Notes: generated from the sequence alone by a model not told the origin. DNA of 64,000 nt from Gymnothorax reevesii (GCA_029721435.1 CM056573.1:126819947-126883946), one strand, 5' to 3'. Numbered from the stretch's first letter, positions 1 through 10,869 are shown. Numbers and translations are program-made.

Positions 1-1373
1 TCAGGAGGCGTTGAAGTCTGATCCCGGTCCTGGGCGGGAGCCTTCTGGCTGTTTGTTTGTCCTGCATGGAGTTAGGCCACAGGTCCTCCAGTGGGGACAT
101 TCTTCCCGCTTGGCGGGGCACCCGGGGGCCCATCGGACCAAACAGTTCCTGGCCCAATGTTTTTGGTGTCCGTAGATGATGAGGGACATTGGGGAGTTTG
201 TTGCTGCCTGTGGCGTCTGTTCCAGGAATAAAACTTCCCTTCTCCCTCCCGCTGGTTTGCTGCGACCTTTGCCCGTTCCCAGGTGCCCTTGGTCGCATAT
301 CGCGTTAGATTTTGTTACGGGGCTGCCTGTATCTGACGGCAACACGGTCCTTTTGGATGTGGTTGACCGTTTTTCTAAAGCGGCTCATTTTGTTGCGCTA
401 CCCAAGCTGCCTTCAGTGTGGGAGACAGCACATCTTGCGGTCAACAGTGTGTTCCGGTTGCATGGGCTTCCGCAAGATGTTGTGTCTGACTGAGGCCCTC
501 AGTTTACGGCCAGATTCTGGCAGGCGTTTTGTAATCAGTTGGGGGACACTCTTCAGAGTCTCCCTTCTGGGTTTCAGCCGGAGACCAACGAGCAGACAGA
601 ACGGACTAATCAGTCTCTTAAAAACACTCTCCAATGTTTGGTGGTGGATAATCCCTCATCGTGGAGTCGATTTTGGGCTTGGGCCGAGTATTGTCATAAC
701 TCGTGGTGTAATTCCTCCACGGGGCTTTCCCTGTTCGAGGCTCAAGTGGGTTACCAACCCCCACTATTTCTGGAGACTGAGAACAATTCCAAGATCCCCT
801 CAGTCAACCAGTTCATTCGGCGCTGTCGGTCGGTTTGGACTAAGGTCCGTTCTTCGCTATTGCGCTCGGGATGCAAACTAAAATAATTTGCTGATAGAAG
901 GCGTCGTTTGGCCCCGTCATATCGGGTTGGGCTGAGAGTTTGGCTGTCCACCCGGTACCTCCCTTTGGAGGTAGAATCCCGAAAACTGGCGCCTTGCTAT
1001 ATTGGTCCCCATTCAAAACTGTGCGGAAGATCAATCCGGTCACGGTCCAGTTGAAGCTCCCGAGATCTTTGCGCATACATTTGTCATTCCATGTCTCTCG
1101 GATTAAGTTAGCACTAGCGTCCTGGCACCTGCCGACACACCCCTGCTGCCGCCGCGAGTGGTTTGAGGGGGCCGGTTTATACCGTGCGCCGCATTCTGGC
1201 CGAGAGGTGTGTAGGTCCTGGGGTCCAGTTCCTTGTATACTGGGAAGGATATGGTCCCGAGGGGTGGTGCCAGGTCCCTTCGTGGAATATTCTGGATCCC
1301 TCGCTAATTTCTGAGTTTAGTGTGCGGGGTTCCTTGGGGACTTCTGGAGCTGTCCCTTAGAGGGCGGGTCCTG
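1..1373 (+). pseudogene. Chromodomain-type Ty3/Gypsy retrotransposon pol, integrase end, broken
   Basis: This is the 3' end of the pol gene of a Gypsy LTR retrotransposon, whose integrase inserts the cDNA into the host genome. Read with frame changes, it shows a degraded H2C2 zinc-binding segment (about 90-240), then the integrase core. The first Asp lies in LDFVTG at 308-310, the second in VVSD at 488-490, and the Glu in NEQTERTN at 599-601. A chromodomain (VYTVRRIL to QFLVYWEGYGPEG) follows at about 1170-1310, which places it among chromoviruses common in fish. It is dead: a TGA at 491-493 replaces the Arg of the usual SDRGPQF, a stop follows near 883, and frameshifts separate the core, linker and chromodomain. 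The 5' part lies outside the window. The family assignment is from recognised motifs; activity is excluded by the breaks. Confidence 0.9.
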
Positions 1374-1540
1374 TCATGGTTTGGGAGCTTTGAGAACTCT
1401 GTTTGTTGCTCTTGTCCGGGACAATATCGTTTTGCTCCCTATCGGATTCCTCGGCCAGCTGGCAGTAATTGGGGGCGTTGCCCGAACTCTATTTAAGCTC
1501 CAGTTTCGCCTCGCGTTCCTTGTGTTTGCAGATGTGTGCA
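1374..1540 (+). mobile_element. 3' LTR of the Gypsy element, truncated
   Basis: The segment starts with TGTCATGG directly after the pol/chromodomain end, the expected position of a 3' LTR. It contains a TATTTAAG box near 1490, a plausible LTR promoter. It stops near 1540, where LINE-like sequence begins, and no second LTR or target-site duplication is visible. The right border is approximate. Confidence 0.6.
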
Positions 1541-3965
1541 TCCCACACTGCATGTATGGTGCAGAGTGTTGGACAGATCACGAGCTAGTCTTTGTAGCCC
1601 TGATATTCCACATAGCACCCACCCAGCATCGTAAGACTAAGAAGTGTGAGAAATGCCTTCAGGACGGCAAAGCTTAAACACAGCTTACATTGACAGCATT
1701 TCCAGACAGCACTGGATGAGAACTTAGCAGCCAAAGAGCCACTACCCGACAACTGCATTGAGAAGTGGGAGCAGCTCAAGAACATACTCACTGAAGTGGC
1801 TTAGTCAGTCCTTGGACCACCAAAATGTACTCAGCAGGACTGGTTCAAAGAAAATGATGAACAAATCACACAGCTCCTCCAAGAAAAAATTAACACCTAG
1901 CAGAATCACCCAAGCTTAGCCTCAGAAGAGGATAAGTACAAACATCTTAAAGCACAAGCCTAGAGGAAACTGTGTGAGATCCAAGATGAATGGTGAGACA
2001 AGAAAGCTGAAGCGTTATAGACATACGCTGACACCAACAACTCCAAAAAAATTTTCAGAGCTCTAAAAACAGTTTATGGACCCTCCAGATCTGGTCCTTC
2101 TCCACTGCTTTCAGGAGATAGATAAACACTTATAATGAATCAGGAAAGCCTGCAGAGCTAAGGTCCAGAACACTTCCACACCCTGCTTAATAGACTACCC
2201 ATAGTTCATAAAAGTGCTCTTGACGACATCCCACAATGGTCCCCAAGGGAAGACCTTAACTGGCCTCCTTCAAATGAGAAACTGACTAAAGCCATCAAGC
2301 AGATTAACTTGGACAGGGCCTCAGAAAAAAAGGCATACCTACTGGCATCTACGTACAAGTCAACACGACCTGCAGCAATACAAGTGTTTGGCAGCATTGT
2401 CATGTGCATCTGGGAACAAAAGATGCCCCAACACTTTCAATGACACCGATAGTGGCTCGGTACAAGAACAAAGACAACAAAGCTCATTGTGGAAACTACC
2501 GTAGCATCTCTCTCCGCTCAAGTGCAGGCAAAAATTTGGCACATATCATTCTAAACAGACTGATACTACGCTGAAGACAACTTGCCAGAAGCTTAGTGTG
2601 ACTTTTGCCCTGGTCAGGGCACAGTGGGTATGTTTTTCACAGTCAGGCAGGTTCAAGAAAAGCCCTGTGAAAAGAACTTCAACCTATACTCCATGTTCCT
2701 CTGACTAAGGTGTTTGATACTGTGAGCAGGATGGCTCTTTGGCCCGCGCTCGCATGATACAACTGCCCACCCAAGTTCACCCAAATCAGCAGACTCTTTA
2801 ATGATGGCATGATGGGCTAAGTGCTCTCAAATCAGAAACACACTGATGCTTTCGATATCACCCAGAGTGTCAAAGAGGGCTGTGTCTTAGCATTGGTCTT
2901 GTTTAAACTGTACTTCAGGTATACTGAGACAGGTAATGCATGATCTACATGAAGGGGTGTACATTTGACATTGTTATGATGGATCGGAATTCAACCTGCG
3001 CAGACTCTGTACCAAAACAAAAACTCTCTCTAGCCTCACACAGGAGGCTCTTTATTAATCACTGTGCACTGTTGGCTTGCAAATCAAATGACTTGCATGT
3101 CATACTTACCAGCTTTTCTGATTCCACTAAGAATTTTAGCCTCACTATCAACCTTGGGAAAACTGGAGCTCTTCCAACCAGCACTCCAAACAACTGCCTC
3201 CCAGCCAAAAATCACAATCAATGGCATAGAACCTAAAAATGTTGACTCTTTCAAGTACCTTGGCAGCATGATCACCAGTGATGGCACTATCGACAAAGAA
3301 ATCCCCACCAGAATAAGCAAAACCGGCCAAGCGCTTGGGGGGTTCCGCCACAAATTTCTAAAACATCACAATGCCACCATGAATACATTCATTCGGTTAA
3401 ACACAGACGCGTATAGAAGGCATCTGAAACAGCAGGAGAAATTCCTCCAATGCACCCATTAATCTATCTAAGGGGTTTGTGGGTAGAACAAAATAATAAA
3501 CTTCAAAATCCTGGACAAAGTGGAGATGAACTCCATTGACACAATAGCCCTGAAATCTCACCTATGCTGGTCAGGCTCTGTAATCAGGATGGGAGATCAC
3601 CGAATCCTAACACAACCGCTATTCACTGAACTGACTGAAGGACACAGAAACAGAGACTGCCCACGTAAAAAGCTACAAAGACAATCTGAAAGAAGCACTG
3701 CAGTGGCGTGAAATGTCCCTCTCAGATCCTGTAGCATCAGCACAGGACTGAGTAATGTGTTACACCTTCACAAGATTTGCCTCAGACAGCCTTCTCGAAG
3801 AGCACCACAGCTAAGCTGAGGCTGCTAGAGAACGACGACACAGAGCAGCATTTGACCCTGACCCATCCCCTGCGGAATTCCTGAGCCCCATCTGTTTAAG
3901 ACCATGCAGATCCAGATTCGGCCTGCAGAGCCACACGCATGTTCACAGATAGCCGCATGACAAGT
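1541..3965 (+). pseudogene. Non-LTR retrotransposon (LINE) relic: reverse transcriptase with C-terminal zinc finger
   Basis: Conceptual translation in shifting frames follows the layout of endonuclease/reverse-transcriptase LINEs. There is a pre-RT linker (1700-2060), RT segments including VKEGCVLA (about 2870-2895), then LTINLGKTG (about 3140) and FKYLGSMITSDGTIDKEI (3250-3303). ISKTGQALGGFRHK follows, then a LCWSGSVIRMGDHRI segment (about 3570-3610). The C-terminal nucleic-acid-binding zinc finger is recognisable at 3885-3955 (ICLRPC...FGLQSHTHVH). The catalytic FADD box has decayed to FINH (about 3051-3062), and there are many stops and frameshifts, so it is inactive. The clade was not determined. 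The left end abuts the truncated Gypsy LTR. Confidence 0.85.
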
Positions 3966-3989
3966 CTTCAGTGAGATCAAGAGACTACA

Positions 3990-4080
3990 CCCAATCTGGG
4001 TCTCTCTGTGTATATCTGTGTGTGGATGTGTCTGTGTCTGAGCGTATGTGTGTGTGTGCGTGCGTGTATATACGTGCGAG
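3990..4080. repeat. TG-rich low-complexity DNA
   Basis: An imperfect (TG)n tract with TGTATA interruptions lies just after the LINE. No gene signal is seen. Confidence 0.8.
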
Positions 4081-4124
4081 GGCTAAAATAGATAAATTTG
4101 TGCAGCTATATAGAAATTACAGAT

Positions 4125-4401
4125 ATTGTGGGGACATTTGGAGGTGAGAGGACATTTTGGTGGTTCTCTCTGTAGAATACAGAAGATTATGACTAATTAG
4201 TGACAATTAGGGTTAGGTTAAGGTTTGGGTTAGGTTTAGGCATAATATGGTAATGGTTAGAGTTCGGGAAAGGCTGCACAGAATGGATGTAATTCAATAC
4301 AAAGTCCTCACAAGTATAGCTAAACAAACATGACTGTGCATGCACGTGTGTATCTACTGTGTGTGTGTGTGTGTGTGCGTGTGCGTGTGCGTGTGTGTGT
4401 G
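4125..4401 (+). repeat. TG-tailed dispersed repeat, copy A
   Basis: It begins with GTGGGGACATTTGGAGG and a second AGGACATTTT. It continues through GGTTAGG/GGTTTGGGTTAGG motifs, then GGGAAAGGCTGCACAG and AAGTCCTCACAAG, and ends in a (TG)n tract at 4352-4401. The same order of motifs occurs at 47080-47372 and 63765-63995, so this is a dispersed family rather than chance. I see no coding capacity and no clear terminal inverted repeats. Confidence 0.75.
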
Positions 4402-4790
4402 GCAGTGAAAATATCAGGTGGCAGACAGTCGTATCACCGTAGAATGCAGTCATCCTCAAAGAGAGTGAATCTTCACCACAGCTAAGAAAGGAATAGTGGT
4501 AAAGAAAAATAAAAGAAAAGAGAAAGAAGGATAGCAAATGAGATAGAGAGAGAGGTGTGTATGTGTGTGGGTGTGTGTAAGACAGAGACGAAGAGAGTGT
4601 GTGTGAGTGCGCGCCGTCACTCTCCACAGATCCCTGGGCTAAGTGGGATTTGCATAAATTTTTAATCAAAGCAAATTAGATTATAAGGAAATTAAATTAC
4701 ACTTCCTGCAAACTCCTCACCTCCCCCACGCACCCACCCTCCTGTTGTGTCTCTCTCACCCCACCCCCGCTCCCAAAGTAACTCTGTCAA
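4402..4790. other. No gene recognised; purine-rich patch
   Basis: This is mostly unique-looking AT-rich DNA with a GA-rich stretch (about 4490-4560) and a short GTGTGTGTAAG tract. The open frame crossing it is low-complexity Thr/His/Ser translation and is not a credible protein. Confidence 0.5.
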
Positions 4791-4794
4791 GTGC

Positions 4795-5132
4795 GTGCTT
4801 GTGTGTTTTTGTGTGTGTGTGCGTGTGTGTGTGTGCGTGCGTGTGTTTGTGTGTGTGTGTGAAATAAGTTCTACGCACAGAACAATGTACGTAATGTTGC
4901 ACACACGCACACACACACTGCACTGCAGGGGAATACTGAAGTCGTCACCAGTATCACACATACAGACACAGACACACACTCAAACACACAAAGGCACAAA
5001 TTCAGACACAGATGAATACACACAAAGGCACACACACGCACAGACACAAGCGCAAACACGCCAAGGCACACTCACAGACACAGATGCAAACATGAAAAGG
5101 CACACACAGAGACACTCACACATCACACAAAG

Positions 5133-5176
<44 letters not shown>

Positions 5177-5338
5177 ACACAGATACAAACTCAAAAAGGA
5201 GCACACACACACACACCCACACACACACACTGATGCCAACTCACAAAGGCACACAAAGACGCTTGCGCAAAAACATAATGGCACACGTACAGACACACGC
5301 AAACAACCGCACACACACAGGCATGAATACACATAAAG

Positions 5339-5369
<31 letters not shown>

Positions 5370-5400
5370 CACTTACATATTCACACTCCCATTTACACTC
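4795..5400. repeat. Opposed (TG)n and (CA)n blocks with AGGCACA-type minisatellite
   Basis: A TG-rich block (4795-4862) is followed by a long CA-rich block (4900-5395). Within the CA block, degenerate units with ACACAAAGGCACA and CAGACACAGATG recur every 25-50 bases, so it is more than a simple dinucleotide run. The open frames here are Thr/His or Cys/Val low-complexity artefacts. Confidence 0.9.
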
Positions 5401-5519
5401 ACTCTCTTTCACACATGCTCTGAGACATATAGTCAGTAAAGGTGTGTGCGCTCCCACGCAGTCAGAGTCAAACTTTAACACCTCAGCATCTATATTCTGC
5501 AGATAATCCAACCATACAT

Positions 5520-6365
5520 CACATATGAACATACAGCAATGAACAGCAATGTCAGTTCATACATGAGAATGAAGCAATGAACCACAATATCAGAAAAAAA
5601 ATGAGAAAACAGTGATGTACCTCAATATTACCTCGTATTATGAGAAAGCAGATATAACCACGATATCAGAGCACATATGAGAGAATACTCCGATGCACTC
5701 CAACATCAACTCATTTATAAGAAAACAGTAATGCACTCCAATATCAACTCATATATAAGAAAACAGTAATGCACTCCAATATCAACTCATATACAAGAAA
5801 ACAGTAATGCACTCCAATATCGACTCATATACAAGAAAACAGTAATGCACTCAAATATCAACTCATATACAAGGAAACAGTAATGCACTCCAATAACAAC
5901 TCATTTACAAGAAAACAGTAATGCACTCCAATATCAACTCATATACAAGAAAACAGTAATGCACTCCAATATCGACTCATATACAAGAAAACAGTAATGC
6001 ACTCAAATATCAACTCATATACAAGGAAACAGTAATGCACTCCAATAACAACTCATTTACAAGAAAACAGTAATGCACTCCAATATCAACTCATATACAA
6101 GAAAACAGTAATGCACTCCAATATCGACTCATTTACAAGAAAACAGTAATGCACTCCAATATCAACTCAAATATGAGAAACAGTAGCTCATATGTACAGT
6201 AGTGATCCACAGTATCAGATCACGTATTAAAACACAATAATAAACCGCAATATTAGATTATATCTGAGAATTCAGTAATGTACCTCAATATCAAATCATA
6301 TGTGAGGAAACAGTAATGAACCAAAATATATATGAGAATACAGTAATGAAACTCAGTATGAGGTT
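5520..6365 (+). repeat. 38-bp minisatellite array, forward block
   Basis: Tandem units of 38 bp contain ACAGTAATGCACTCCAATAT followed by an ACTCATATACAAG-type segment. The centre (about 5690-6170) is nearly homogeneous. The flanks (5520-5690 and 6180-6365) hold diverged units with an ATCAGATCATATATGAGAA-type variant. A variant with ATCGACTC recurs at 5815, 5967 and 6119, exactly 152 bp apart, showing a four-unit higher-order repeat. Confidence 0.95.
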
Positions 6366-6535
6366 ATATGTGCATTACTGTTTTCCCTTATATGATGTGA
6401 TATTGAAGTACAATTCTATATACTCGTATCTGATCTAATAATGGGGTACATTACTGGATTCCAATTTCTGATCTGGCATTGCAGTTCATTGCTGTATTCT
6501 CATTAGATCTGTCATTGAGGTAGATTACAGTTAGT
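6366..6535 (-). repeat. 38-bp minisatellite, inverted block
   Basis: Units here read GCATTACTGTTTTCC...TTATATGATGTGATATTGAAG, the reverse complement of the block to the left. Later units (CATTACTGGATTCC; TTCATTGCTGTATTCTCAT) are more diverged. The array therefore changes orientation near 6366. Confidence 0.8.
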
Positions 6536-6539
6536 TCAT

Positions 6540-7075
6540 AAAATTATGGGCAAATATGCTTGCAAAGGAAAGTTCCTCATTTCTAATTTATATTTTCAAA
6601 ACAATATTTGGTGTGACTACCATTTGCCTAAAATTTTGGCACACTGTCCTATTATGCTACAGTTTTATAAGATGATTGGCTTTCTACTTGCTCCAAGCAA
6701 AGCGGAAAACTTGCCACCTTCCTTCTGCAAACTGACTGTCTCACTTGCGTCTGTCCCTTCGAGTAATTGCAGACAGCCATGGTGATGTTGACATCAGGGC
6801 TCTGTCAAGACTTCATTATCTGTATCAACAGCTCTTAATGAAATGCAAACATTTATTTATATTTGACTATGTTTAACTATCTTTTAAAATTAGCATTTGG
6901 AATGTCAAATATACTTTTAATCTTCAGCAACTCCAATTTGGAAAACAAAAAGTAAAAATCAAAAGCAAGATTTAAATTTTTAAAAAGTAGGGTGCCCTAG
7001 ACATTTCTACTGTAGTACAGACAGCACTGCTCCCCAAAATCAGATCATATGGTTTTAAAATACTCCAAGTTAAAA
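6540..7075 (-). mobile_element. Degenerate Tc1-like transposon relic
   Basis: The segments ATTTGGTGTGACTACCATTT (about 6608) and TGATGTTGACATCAGGGCTC (about 6783) match, from memory, the antisense strand of abundant fish Tc1-like repeats. The remainder is AT-rich and too decayed to translate. It sits between the inverted and third blocks of the 38-bp array. Confidence 0.5.
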
Positions 7076-7345
7076 TACTATATGAGGATTATATATGAGA
7101 ATACAGTATTGCTCCTCTATATTAGAGCAAACAGGAAAGCGCAGCATTGTAGCCCAATATCAGATCATATATGAGAATACAGTAATGAACCACTATGTCT
7201 GATCATTTGCGAAAATACAGCAATGTACCTCCAGAATCAGATCATATATAAGAACGTAGTATTGTGCCTAATATCAGATCATATATGAGATTAATGTATC
7301 GCAATATCGGATCATATGTACGTGAAATACAGTAATGTACCCCAG
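7076..7345 (+). repeat. 38-bp minisatellite, third (forward, diverged) block
   Basis: Repeated ATCAGATCATATATGAGAA and ACAGTAATG segments at roughly 38-40 bp spacing belong to the same family as the array at 5520-6365, in the same orientation but more diverged. Confidence 0.8.
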
Positions 7346-7361
7346 TTTCAGAATCACAAAT

Positions 7362-7440
7362 GCAAGCGCACACGCACACACACACACGCACGCATGCACA
7401 CACACACACACACACACACACACGCATGCACACACACAGT
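7362..7440. repeat. (CA)n microsatellite with CGCATG interruptions
   Basis: A CA tract interrupted by two CGCATGCA palindromic steps lies directly after the last minisatellite unit. Confidence 0.9.
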
Positions 7441-7979
7441 GCTTCCAGGCTGATTTGAGATACAGTAAATAATATCAGTAAAGTTATATCAGGAATAGAG
7501 CAGCAGTCAGGCAACTTGTCTACGTGGAGAAAATTCAGCGCCATTCCGGCTCAAACATCCTCTTCAGGCGCGTCTCATTTTCATCCTCAATCATGCCTTT
7601 CCCCAGTGCTAATTTGCCATCTTTATCAGTCTCAATTAGCGATTATCACGGAGGATTCTTCCCAGCTTCTGAGAATGACAGGTCCTCTTAAGCAAAAAAA
7701 GGGGAGGAAGCATTTAGGAAATGGAGGAGTAACGTAGATCGGAAAAAGGAGATAATGGCACAGGAAGCACACAGGAGACGCATCACGCCATCGTTAAATC
7801 GTCACAGCGATGGAGTAATGAGGACAGACCACAGTGCACTTTCCGTCTGTCAGCGATGATTAGAGGGTAGCCCTAAGCTCTAACACAGTGAATCGTAACA
7901 TATGCTTGGTCCGTCCACAAGGTGAGCACAGCAAACTGCAGATCATGGAAGAATACCTCAATGCAGTTTTTCTGTCATG
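7441..7979. other. No gene recognised
   Basis: This is unique-looking sequence. Open frames are short (at most 73 codons), with no recognisable domain or codon bias. No RNA gene is seen. Confidence 0.4.
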
Positions 7980-8905
7980 TACAAACCTTAGTTCCAATGA
8001 AGTTGGGACGCTGTGTAAAATGCGAGTAAAAACAGAATACAATGATTTGTAGGTCACACTTTAGATGAAGCATTGCTCATAAAGACTTTATACAGCATGT
8101 ATAATGCCTTTATAAATTAGATGTCCTCATAAATCATGCATAAGCAAATGTCATGGTTTATAAAGGGTGAAATAACACATCTTTATTCAGCATGTGATGG
8201 CTGATGTGACAATGACAAAGTCTCTTACCTGACAATGTTACCCTTAATAGCATTTAACAACTAGCTAAGAGATATTGGCAGTTATATCACGTCCGACATT
8301 ACTTGCTGAATAAGGATGTGTTATTTCACCTTTTACAAAGCATGACATTTGCTCACGTATGATATATGAAGACATATCTAATTTATTAAGGCATTATACA
8401 TGCTGTTTGTAGCCTTTATGAACCACACTTAATCTAAAGTGTGACCAATTGCAAATCCTTTTCGACCTTTTTTCATTTGAGTACACTACAAACACAAGAT
8501 AGTTAATGTTCAAACCGATAAACTTTATTGTTATTTTGGAAATATTCACTCATTTCAGATTTGATGCCTACTACACGTTCCAAAAAAGCTGGGTCTGGAG
8601 GATGTTTATCACTGTTTTACATCACCTTTCCTCTTAACAACACTCAATAAGCATTTAGGAACTTAGGACAGTAATTGCAGAAGCTTTGTAGGTGGAATTC
8701 ATTCCCATTCTTGCTTGATGTATGACTTCAGTTGCTCAAAAGACCACGGTGTCCAGTGTCATTTTTTGTGCTTCATAATGCACCACTCATTTTTATTGGG
8801 AGACAGATTTGGACTGCGGGCAGGCCAGTCTATTACCCGCACTCTTTTACTATGACGCCATACTGTTGTAACACACGCTGTAATGTGAATATAGGCCACT
8901 GAATG
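7980..8905. repeat. Common fish interspersed repeat, split by a MITE
   Basis: The left part (7980-8051) and right part (8447-8905) join to a continuous repeat that I recognise from many fish genomes. Landmarks are CCAATGAAGTTGGGACG, CAATGATTTG, CGTTCCAAAAAAGCTGGG, TTGCTTGATGTATGACTTC and CAGGCCAGTCTATTACCCGC. It encodes no protein here. Borders and family name are uncertain. Confidence 0.7.
8052..8446. mobile_element. 395-bp fold-back MITE with about 150-bp terminal inverted repeats
   Basis: Both ends carry GGTCACACTTTAGAT (8052-8066; inverted at 8432-8446). Inverted similarity continues inward through GCATGTATAATGCC, AAATTAGAT, GCAAATGTCATG, GTGAAATAACACATC and TTATTCAGCA to about 8200 on the left and 8290 on the right. 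The unpaired middle is about 90 bp. Flanks suggest a 5-bp target duplication, TTGTA on the left and TTGCA on the right, one mismatch apart. It is non-coding, so it would be mobilised only in trans. The superfamily was not determined. Confidence 0.85.
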
Positions 8906-9380
8906 GCAGTATTTACCTTTTTTTTGTTAAGCACTGACTGGAGCTAGGTTTGGGCATGTTTCGGGCATGTCTGAAACAAGTCCCAGAGAAAAGAAAAAAA
9001 AAGTCTAAAAGGTGGGTGGGGTCTGCAAAAGAGTATATAAAGGGGAGAATTGAGACAGTAAAGTGGTAGGAGAAATTGCAAGAAGAAGGATACCTGTGAC
9101 CCGACCTGTCATTCTGTTCAAGACCTGTGAAGTTTCTTTTGTGGATTTTTTTGCCCCATAGAGCATTTTCTTCACCCAGGACATCACCAAGGGACCCGAC
9201 CAAAAAGGGACTGTAAATATTTCTGTTTTTTGTTGAAAATCAATCTTGGTCATTAGTTGTTAGTTAGTTGTTTAGTTGTCTGTTCGTTAAATGTGTTTAA
9301 GTTTTTAAAACTGTGTCTGTCATCCCTTGCTGTTGCTGTTGTGTTGTAAATGTAATAACAAATTGGGACTAAGGTACTAT
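8906..9380 (+). mobile_element. Possible solo LTR
   Basis: A TATA-like box (AGAGTATATAAAGGGGAG, about 9030-9048) is followed by a leader-like region and T-rich repeats (TTAGTTGTTAGTTAGTTG, about 9253), as in many fish LTRs. No LTR partner, primer-binding site or target duplication is seen, so this rests on composition and promoter-like layout only. Confidence 0.25.
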
Positions 9381-10675
9381 GCCAGCTACACAAGTTTGTA
9401 AGCCTGTCATTATTAACACGCTAAAAAGCAACTTTGCATTCCAGTCATACCAGAGGGAATAAAGTGTTTCAGGAGTGCATAGAGGGCTCATTCTTGTTAA
9501 TGGGTGTATCTCAACTCTCTTTTTTGATATAGCCTCGCTCCTCAATCCTCGCCTGACGTGTGAGCTGTTCCAGATCCCTCATCTTTCTGACGGTACCAAA
9601 GCTCTTATTTCTGCTGTGAGGAGGGAGGAGAGACCTCTGAGGAGCCGTGAGCGTGGACATACGAGAGCAGCCTTCCCAGAACACTTTCAGCTGAAAGCTA
9701 TGAGGTTAATCGGTTACAAAAGACGCAAGCATCAGATCTCGCCGTGCGCTGTCATCAGAAACAAACGTTGTTTCACGTTTTTTGTAGAGGAAATGAAGTC
9801 TCATTTCTCTAAAAACACATTTCCTTGTTTACTCTCTCCTCACATGGTTTCCTTGCATCTCTCCATGCATCTCCAGTGGGAGGGACAAGGACGCAAGGAA
9901 ATGACGCAAGTGAAGGAACCGTGGACCCAGTTTAAGAGAATTGAGGTTCACCCACTAATTCTGCGCTTGTTTCCTTCCTTTTCCAGCTCTTGATGCTGCA
10001 GATCGCAAGGAGGTAAGGAATGAAAAAAAGAGAATAACATGAAGACTGGGAATTTGAGAAAATGTCCATTAGGCAAATGGAAGCCCTTGCTCTATCTAAA
10101 TGTCAGGCTGAACTCAGGTCAGTGATAGAAGTAACAGATGTGTGACAGATGGAGAGAGGTCGATCCACAGATTGCTCATTCATATGTTGCTCGTTCTGGG
10201 GAAAAAAAAAAAAACGTAAGCAAAAGAGCTAATTCTTCCTTACTCAAAATCTTTGGAAAATGCCAAATTCCAAGCTTTTTGCTTCACGTAGGAATATACA
10301 ACAGAGTGTTCTTAAGGATGACAAGCCTAGATTGATTCTCCAGTCAGGCAAGGAGCTAGGAGACAAAGTGACAGTGCGGGTGAAAGCGAGGAAACGAGGC
10401 GGTGCAGGGGAAGAGGAAGGGCTATCATGTCCCTGTTCGCCCTGAACCGGCGGGCTGGCATACGAGAATGCTGTAATGTTGCTGCGACGTTTCTGCCACG
10501 TTGTTAGAGTATTGGGTGTCTGGCTGTGCTGGAAGGAGGCCAAGGCTCTTCAGAGGGTGAGGTACAGAGCTCGCAGGTTAAATCTGCCCGCCAGCGAGGC
10601 ATCAAGCCCTCTGATTTACGCATCAATAATTCAGCCACGGCGCCTTCACTGCTTATCACGACACCCTCACAGAGG
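9381..10675. other. No gene recognised
   Basis: The 172-codon open frame at 9475-9993 has no motif I recognise, no splice context and no supporting neighbour, so I do not call it a gene. An A-tract occurs at 10201-10213. No repeats stand out. Confidence 0.4.
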
Positions 10676-10869
10676 ACGAGGGGAGAAAGAGAGAGAGAGA
10701 GAGAGAGAGGTGAAGAGGGAGAGCAGGAGAGAGAGAGAGCAGGAGAGAGTGAGCTAATGGGAGGGAGAGAGCAGGAGAGAAGGAGAGAGAGGAGGAAAGA
10801 GGGAGAGAGGGAGAGTGAGACAGGAGGGGGGTGTAATTGCACTCCTTCAGTCACATACTCCCAACTGCA

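Noticed and set aside
4200..4260. Interstitial telomere from GGTTAGG motifs
   Set aside because: The motifs are irregular and belong to a dispersed repeat found at two other places in the window.
5520..6365. CRISPR-like regular spacing
   Set aside because: The 38-bp units are contiguous with no spacer sequences; this is a minisatellite.
9475..9993. 172-codon plus-strand frame
   Set aside because: No motif, no codon or context support. A single-exon gene cannot be excluded but nothing supports it.
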